A DNA stretch of 64,000 nt, taken from NCBI GenBank assembly GCA_025331125.1, contig JAOALB010000022.1, positions 124,001 to 188,000 of the forward strand, written 5' to 3'. The notes under the pieces were generated by a model, which was not told the origin of the DNA, searched no databases, and saw nothing but the letters and a program-made list of their open reading frames with translations. A program made the position numbers and the translations under genes. Position 1 is the stretch's first letter; every line of letters begins with the position of its first letter. Source of the DNA: Mycogone perniciosa (taxonomy: Eukaryota > Ascomycota > Sordariomycetes > Hypocreales > Hypocreaceae). Below, piece by piece: positions 57,916-64,000 of the stretch.

Positions 57916-59333
57916 ATGTCGACCTCCAACGATGTGCCAGACTCAACAGACTGGCTCTCTACGCCAATGTCTGGTTTCGCAGCAGTTGAGGCTGCCTTAC
58001 GCTGCCAAGTGTGCAAGGACTTATATAAGACGCCCATGATTACCTCCTGCTCCCATACGTTTTGCTCGATCTGCATTCGCAGGGCTCTATCCAACGATGG
58101 CAAATGCCCCCTGTGCCGCGCGACAGAACAAGAATTGAAGCTGCGAAGCAACTGGTCCATGGAGGAAACTGTGGAAGCTTTTGCTAAGGCCCGTGAAGCA
58201 GCCTTGCATCTTGCAAGAAACGGAAGTCTCGCGAATCGGTCACCGAAGAGGAAGGCGGAGGGGAGTGCAGTTCTGGAGGCCAACGCTGCTCCGGAGCCAA
58301 AGCGCTTGCGGACATCGGCAAGACTCAAGAAAAACTGTGAAGTAGAAGTGGTAGCTCCCATTCTACAGACTGAGGAAGAGGTTGTGCAGGAATCAGACGA
58401 TGATGAATATGTCCCAGACACAGGTAGGCAAAACTGTTTTGTAGTGGTTGTATTCAAAGCTAACAATGGACAACTACAGAAAATGGTCTTGTATCTTGTC
58501 CCTCCTGTCAAAAGAAGATGAAAGATTGGCAGGTATTTGGGCACCTTGAGTCCTGTCCAGGACCTACCACAAACCAAGCGACCACCGACGTCAATATAGC
58601 AACCTTCAGCTTGGGGCAATCCCAGCGGAAACAACAAAAGGCACTCGAACGATTACCTCCTCTCAACTATTCCATGTTAAAGGAGCAAGCCCTTCGGAAG
58701 AAGATGACGGAATTGGGAATTTCAAATCAGGGGCCACGGAGTTTGTTGGAGAAACGTCACAAGGAGTGGCTCACATTGTGGAATGCCAACTGCGATGCTG
58801 CCATGCCCAAGAAGCGTTCAGAGCTTCTCCACGACCTGGATATTTGGGAGCGCACACAAGGTGGTAGAGCACCAACATCAGGAAGGGTGGTCCAAAATGC
58901 GACATTGATCAAAGACAAGGATTTCGATGGTGCCGCATGGGCAGCTAAGCATGACACTTCCTTCAAAGATCTTATTGCAAATGCCAGGAAAAGCAGACTA
59001 GAAGCTAGGAAGAAAGCCGAAGAGGGGGACAAGTTAATAAGTGCTGAGTCTAGAATCTCGGACACATCGCAGGAGCCCAAGCAATTGGCAGCACCTGTAA
59101 TAACGCAAGGAGCGGAAAACTTGGTTGTGAATACTCTCCCGACTCTAACCAGCAGACCAGAGTCAGAATCTATAACATCAGGGGTGCTGGGAACTGCTCA
59201 AATACCGCCTGGAGTGCTGGCCAAGGAGATACCAGAACCCAGATTAATTCATGGTATCGATGCTGAATCAATACCTCGGGAGACTACTGGACGATGGGAA
59301 GAAACAGTCATATATCAGTTGGGACATCGGTGA
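57916..59333 (+). CDS. RAD18: Postreplication repair E3 ubiquitin ligase Rad18
   Basis: Two exons (57916-58423, 58480-59333), 453 residues. Rad18 with Rad6 monoubiquitinates PCNA at stalled forks. RING finger: C30, C33, C45, H47, C50, C53, C64, C67. A UBZ-type zinc finger, CPVCQKKMKDWQVFGHLESC, sits at 176-195 (C176, C179, H191, C195). A SAP-like segment (NYSMLKEQALRKKMTELGIS) lies at about 225-260. The N-terminus MSTSNDVPDSTDWLSTPMSG is family-typical. The final ~100 residues are polar and poorly conserved, so the exact C-terminus is less certain. All zinc ligands are intact. Confidence 0.94.
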
Positions 59334-59629
59334 TAATAAAGGGAAACGCTACAACAGGATAACAAGCAAATGCTACAGACGGATTCATAGGTACCAACCA
59401 AAAGGCTATTCTAGGGCGTCGAGATGGTGTTTCGCTCGTCCGGGAGAGTAGCTTGTGGTGCGGCTTGGCTATCTTCCATAGTGCAGACGACACTATTCAG
59501 TGTTTACCACTCTCAACCACATTCTAATATTGCCCAGGTATTATTTAATGAGGAAATGTGCTCCGTGTTATTATATGATCATTCTATGAACCTCCGTACA
59601 CCCTCTTACCGTGTGATGAGTATACGCGA

Positions 59630-61092
59630 TCAACTGCCAGATAGTGGTTGTTCTGTTCGTCGGTGCGACTCTCCGTCTATTGAGAGTTTGGAAATTCCGG
59701 TCTCCGATGTTGGAGTTATATCTGCAGGAACAGGCGGTAGTTCGTCCAAGTTCTTTTGAGCTTCAGCTGCCTGGCGTGCCTCCTCTTCTCTGCGCCTCGA
59801 CTCTTCCTTCAAGTGCTGGGCCTCCTCTTCCTCCTCCTTCTGCTGTTTCTCCATAGCCTGGAGCTCCTCGTCAATCTCGGATTCGTCCACAACCACTCCA
59901 GTCGATTCTGATAAGATCGCGGCGACCTCGTCAGTCTCACTCATCTGCTCCCTGAGACGGTCCATGGCAGTATCGATTCTTTCCGCACCACCAATCTGAG
60001 CATTGAGAGTCTTGAGGGCGCCAGCAGATGACTCCATGATCTTGACTAGCTGAATGTTGTCTGATGCCTGTTCCAACTTGGCAGCCACTTCCTCAAGCTG
60101 ATTGAGAGTGGCATATCGCCGAGATAGAGACGACTCGGCGAGTTTCTTTGCTTTGAGAGCCGCCAAGGCGGTAATACGATTCTTCCTCAAAACGGAATTC
60201 CTCGCCTCCAGGTCTAACTCGTCGATGCGCTTGTTGAGAAGCTCGACTTGGTGCTCCAGACTAGCTGTTAACTCCTTAATAGACGCGATAGAAGCATCTT
60301 CTTCTGTAATGCCCCCTTGTTCGCCAGTGCTTTGGATCCGTATAGTCTGCCCGTCATATTCGATCAGGCCCTTGTCTCTCGCCAAGAACCTGAGTAACAC
60401 ATCTAGGTCTGTATCGGAAAGCCGTTGGCCGATGACTAGTGTGGATGCGAAGGATTTCTGGAATTGTGCCTTGGTGAAGACTCGGTCAAACCTGGAGGTT
60501 TTCTCGGCCACCCTCTCGGCCAGCTCCTTGCTCGCAGCCTCCACGTTCTTCATGATGACGTATTGGCCTTTCGGTATCTTGTCGTCCCCTCGAGCGGGGT
60601 CTACAACGCCAATTTGTCGCAGAGTCCAGCCCATTACGTTCCATGGCACTTCTGACCAGGTATTTTGATATACATTCTGGCTTGATCGGAGAAAGTTCTG
60701 AAGAGATATCAGATCTTTGCCCGCCACAGCCTCCCGTATCACCGTACCGAGTGCCAGGGGTTGGCCAAATTGTCTATTCTCTAGGGATCGGCGGAGCGAT
60801 TCATCGAGGTCGAGGACGAGCACGCTAGATTTTGAGCCTTGACGTGACAAGAGGCCTTGGGATGCAAGCCGCGACAGGGCAAGGGACCAAGCAGAGATGT
60901 TTGCTTGATAGCCATCGGGATTTAGGGTTCTTTGGGGTCGAAAGTCTGAGTAGAGTGCTGGGAGCCGAGCTCTAGTAGGACATTAGGTCAGTATGCACTG
61001 CTTTGCAATGGAAGCATGGTAGGCAAGGATATGTGGCCATACTTGCGGAAGTTGGCGTCGTGCTCAACAAGGTAGTTTGCGAGTTCACCCAT
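59630..61092 (-). CDS. CHM7: ESCRT-related protein CHM7 (CHMP7-like)
   Basis: Two exons (61092-61043, 60971-59630), 463 residues. CHM7 is a nuclear-envelope ESCRT factor that recruits ESCRT-III for membrane sealing and NPC surveillance. The N-terminal half has ESCRT-II-like winged-helix sequence (ARLPALYSDFRPQRTLNPDG, ISAWSLALSRLASQGLLS, GQPLALGTVIREAVA). The second half is a Snf7-type helical domain (ELTASLEHQVELLNKRIDEL, RNSVLRKNRITALAALKAKK, RYATLNQLEEVAAKLEQASD), followed by acidic and Glu-rich helices. The start MGELANYLVEHDANFRK is set by splicing a 50-nt first exon. The gene is convergent with RAD18, with stop codons about 300 bp apart. Confidence 0.9.
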
Positions 61093-61669
61093 CTTCTCTC
61101 TGTGGTATCGCCCTCTCCGGTCCTTAGGGACCCGAAAAGTATTTACGTTTGATTTCTTCGCGTACTGAAGCAAGGATTTTCCTCAAAGGCAATTGCAGGA
61201 TATCGTTGTGACTTGAAGATGGTGAAGGGCTCTGTGTTATGGAGGGGGATGTCAAGGCGTGAATTGGCTGGTGTCTCTCATCGGCGCGTCATAGTGCCTG
61301 GATTTGGAAATGAGGCACAGATGCCGCTTCATAACCTCTTCATAAGGGTTCAGACTACAATAGGTCCTCGTGCTTGTATTGGATCAACTTGGACATAAAT
61401 AGGAGCCCGCAGATTGGGCGCCATGAATACGGAGTATTTTTTTTTACAGCCAATCCATATTGCGTACCTACAGGACGTGGATTGCAGTGGCTTCGAAGAC
61501 ATTTATTCGCCTGTCCCAAATATCTAGATAATCCACCCCAGGATAGCAGTCGCCAAACCAAAAAAAAATAAAAAATAAAAATGCAAAGTGCTGCTGTGTG
61601 CCATCTATTCGTCTCATATTCATAAATGCCCCCGGCTTTGTCCCTCTCGTTAATGTCCATGCCTATCCC
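61093..61669. other. Intergenic region; CHM7 promoter and TRS85 3' flank
   Basis: 577 bp with poly(T) and poly(A) runs (61435-61450, 61559-61580) and TACGGAGTA at 61428-61436. No gene supported. Confidence 0.6.
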
Positions 61670-63988
61670 TTAGTCGAATCCCTCCTGCTTTGGCTCCTCA
61701 TCGACATCGTGGTCCATCTCTTCACCGCGAAGTGGCGCTGTCTCTAATACACCTCCTCGGATAACAGTACTTGTCCTCCTTGCACGCATATCTGTCAATG
61801 CCTCACTCTCCTCGTCTATCGGGTCCTCCGTCCCATCCTCCATCCCATCCCCTTCATCCCTTCCTACTGAGTCGAGTCGTTCAGATAGTTCATGTTGCAG
61901 AGAATCGATGGTCCCATTGGCAATCGCAAACTGGGAAATGCCATGCCTATGAGGTAGTGTCTCGTATGTTCTTTGGGCTTCGTTGAGACACCGTTGGGCT
62001 GGAATGTACTTGGACTGTTGAGCCCACGCTTGGGCAGCAAGGACACTCCAGACAGCCGACTTGCGCCGTCGACTCCCCCAGCTCCAGCTACCAACTCCCG
62101 GTTTTGATGCATAACAGATAGCTAAACGCTCTTTGATAAGGGCATCGCCGACGCGACCTAGGATCTTCGACTCGAGCAGGCGGATGCCCCATCTGGCAGC
62201 ATCATCAATGCTCGACCCACCTCTCAGTCGAAGGAGCTCCTGGGCCAGCGTTAGGCTTCTCATTGCGCCATATGGAGCACTGCAGCGCGTGTTATAAGAA
62301 TAAAATGTAGACTCGAGCATTTGATCCACAGTCTCCGCCCGGCTCTTGGATGTCAACTGCTGCGGCATGAGAAGGAGACTGAGCGCCGCCATTTCATTGG
62401 CCGCAGCATGGTATTTCCAGGCCTTTGCCTCACTAAAGTCGGAGCGCAACAGGTCGTACGTTGAGTACGCCAGCTTCCAGTCTCGCAGCATGAAGGCAAA
62501 GTCAGCCAGTTTCCGCATGATACCCTCCGGGGTATCAGCTCGGTAGAAGCCCGACACGTCGTAACTGTCCTTCCCACTACTGGTCCCACCCGATGAAGAC
62601 CGTGAGCTGCTACCAAAGCCCGTCCATTTCCTGGACAGGTTCATGAACCTCCCAGTAATACCCCTTCGACGTGAAGCAACTTGATCATTCCAAATAGTAG
62701 CGTGGCGTTCCATTGTCGGGACGATAGATTGTATTACCATTTCACGAACAAAGGACCGAATGGCTGTGGCATCTGACTCAAAGATGTATCGTGATGGATG
62801 CTCAAAGCTCTCATCATCCTCGCTTCGACAGATTTCTGCCAACTCTTCTGATGCCGACATCCAATTGCTACGAGGAAGTGGGATGTTATCATCGTCCGTT
62901 TCCACGCTTTGACTACACCTTAGCCGCAGTAAATGGCAGTGCAGCCCTAGATGACGCTTCATTTGCTCAAAAAGTCCCATAGATCTTGTGATGTCGTCGT
63001 TTTCCTCATCATGAACCAAGACGTAATATCTCAAATAGTCCCCGTCAACCCATACTGGCAGGCTCTTGTCTCCTTGACTGGTTTCCGAGTAAAGCCTCCG
63101 TAGCTCCTCTATGGGGGCCTCGTTTCGAGAGCTAATGGCAATGATGCAAGCCACAGGATGAGCGAATGTCTCGTGTGGGCTGATGGGTAAGCCGGACAGG
63201 AGACGTCTTAGGTAGAGCGCATAGTAAGGAGATGCAGCCTCGAAATCTGTTCCATCCTTGGCTAGAATGCTATGATGCGGCATACCGAGGAATGTCTCTT
63301 CAGCGTAGGAGAGGTGGCATTCAACAACCGCCTCGACATCAGCCAACGTTTTCTGGTCTTTGGACTGACTGCCTTGCGCCCCTTTCTGGTTTTGTAGTGT
63401 CTGAAGTTGCTTGGAACCCAAGATCGCCGTATCAGGGTGTTCTATATGTTCACCGAATCTAGTGAATCGGATCGAGAAATCGTCCACTGCTCGGCTCACC
63501 CCGTTGCTATCCCTGATCATTACCTTTCCTTGAATATTTTCGCCAAACGGTCGAAGGAGCTCCCATAAACCATGCTGAAATCCCTTTTCACGGACCAGCG
63601 CTTCCGTATCCTTGGAGGCATAAATGGATACGTGGGGGACGAATGACTTGAGGATCAGATTTAGAGGCTCGCCTGGATTGTCACCTGCATTATCCGGCAG
63701 TCCACGGCTCTGCCCTATGTCAAAGACAGTACTTGACAGAACTCTCGACGGAGACCCGCGCCCTGCAGGCGACATGGACCTTGAGCCGGGCGGTGACAAC
63801 GTAGAGGCGTATAGGGAGGCGGCGAAGGGGTTGGATCTTCGAAACGCAAGCGTAGATTCTGACGGAGATGAAGGGAGTGATTCAATCGCCGAGGTTGAAT
63901 GCCTCATCTTGGGTAATTTCATGGCCGACGCCGCAGCGGGCAGTGCCTGGATCGGTTCCGTTGACGACGCATCTTGAGGCTGTGGCAT
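61670..63988 (-). CDS. TRS85: TRAPP III subunit Trs85 (TRAPPC8)
   Basis: A single-exon 772-residue frame. Trs85 is the TRAPP III-specific subunit directing Ypt1/Rab1 activation to autophagosome formation sites. N-terminal ~100 residues are Ser/Pro-rich. Conserved blocks: ILKSFVPHVSIYASKDTEAL, REKGFQHGLWELLRPFGE, FSIRFTRFGEHIEHP, HETFAHPVACIIAISSRNEA, VPTMERHATIWNDQVASRRR, GITGRFMNLSRKWTGFG and YRADTPEGIMRKLADFAFM. Length fits fungal orthologs. The C-terminus is acidic. The start ATG (63988) lies only about 12 bp inside the window edge, so a further upstream exon cannot be excluded. Confidence 0.9.
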   Translation of the reverse strand: MPQPQDASSTEPIQALPAAASAMKLPKMRHSTSAIESLPSSPSESTLAFRRSNPFAASLYASTLSPPGSRSMSPAGRGSPSRVLSSTVFDIGQSRGLPDNAGDNPGEPLNLILKSFVPHVSIYASKDTEALVREKGFQHGLWELLRPFGENIQGKVMIRDSNGVSRAVDDFSIRFTRFGEHIEHPDTAILGSKQLQTLQNQKGAQGSQSKDQKTLADVEAVVECHLSYAEETFLGMPHHSILAKDGTDFEAASPYYALYLRRLLSGLPISPHETFAHPVACIIAISSRNEAPIEELRRLYSETSQGDKSLPVWVDGDYLRYYVLVHDEENDDITRSMGLFEQMKRHLGLHCHLLRLRCSQSVETDDDNIPLPRSNWMSASEELAEICRSEDDESFEHPSRYIFESDATAIRSFVREMVIQSIVPTMERHATIWNDQVASRRRGITGRFMNLSRKWTGFGSSSRSSSGGTSSGKDSYDVSGFYRADTPEGIMRKLADFAFMLRDWKLAYSTYDLLRSDFSEAKAWKYHAAANEMAALSLLLMPQQLTSKSRAETVDQMLESTFYSYNTRCSAPYGAMRSLTLAQELLRLRGGSSIDDAARWGIRLLESKILGRVGDALIKERLAICYASKPGVGSWSWGSRRRKSAVWSVLAAQAWAQQSKYIPAQRCLNEAQRTYETLPHRHGISQFAIANGTIDSLQHELSERLDSVGRDEGDGMEDGTEDPIDEESEALTDMRARRTSTVIRGGVLETAPLRGEEMDHDVDEEPKQEGFD

Positions 63989-64000
63989 GAAGGCGAGTTG

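Noticed and set aside
1..64000. tRNA, rRNA, CRISPR array, intact transposon or secondary-metabolite cluster
   Set aside because: I looked for tRNA arms, terminal inverted repeats, transposase or reverse transcriptase motifs and PKS/NRPS signatures and found none. The lone aminotransferase and GH genes do not make a cluster.

Overview
The window is 64 kb of nuclear chromosome from a filamentous ascomycete (Pezizomycotina). The protein set looks most like a Sordariomycete, possibly Hypocreales, but I cannot place it firmly. The grounds are short (about 50-200 nt) GT-AG introns with CTAAC/CTGAC branch points in most genes, 22 recognisable eukaryotic genes on both strands with compact spacing, a HET-domain gene of the kind filamentous ascomycetes carry, a division-1 chitin synthase, and a 1,530-residue fungal sulfite reductase beta subunit. 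There are no operons, no CRISPR array, no recognisable transposon and no tRNA or rRNA gene that I could support. Exon boundaries were placed by hand from splice signals, reading-frame continuity and family similarity.

Layout. 1-1393 is non-coding with simple repeats. Then come a bacterial-type GH63-like glycosidase (1394-4932 +), ATP synthase OSCP/ATP5 (5506-6521 -), MOB1 (7017-8013 -), a HET-domain protein with ankyrin repeats inside the HET domain (8577-11141 -), chitin synthase (12342-15967 +), sulfite reductase beta MET5 (16481-21290 -), KEI1 (22192-23037 -), ribose-5-phosphate isomerase RKI1 (23734-24644 +), the Rab6-type GTPase YPT6 (24963-25916 -), NOP53 (26376-27751 +), a calcium-binding external NADH dehydrogenase (27983-30119 -), uridine kinase/UPRT URK1 (30878-32725 -), GID8 (34110-35321 +), complex I NDUFS4-like subunit (35732-36442 -), ATP synthase subunit f/ATP17 (36733-37381 +), an unrecognised 1,219-residue low-complexity RGG-tailed protein (38587-42439 +), MCM6 (43485-46490 -), RNase H2 subunit C (47225-47822 -), REX4 (48754-49710 -), ESA1 (50051-51612 +), a secreted GH125 mannosidase (52036-53816 +), a class I/II aminotransferase (54405-55866 +), POL32 (55962-57480 -), RAD18 (57916-59333 +), CHM7 (59630-61092 -) and TRS85 (61670-63988 -).

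How the genes relate. Most are housekeeping genes, but some neighbours share a function and a promoter. POL32 and RAD18, both acting in DNA damage tolerance, are head-to-head over a 435-bp interval with two ACGCGT (MCB-type) sites. MCM6 also has one such site upstream. NDUFS4 and ATP17, both oxidative phosphorylation subunits, are head-to-head over 290 bp. KEI1 and RKI1 share an interval with two CACGTG boxes 11 bp apart.

Most notable observations: a 9-bp motif family (TACTCCGTA / TACTTCGTA and complements) present about 18 times and only in non-coding DNA; a HET domain split by ankyrin repeats; a likely 3-nt micro-exon in the GH63 gene; a likely GC-AG intron in URK1; and a GID8 start codon apparently followed directly by an intron.
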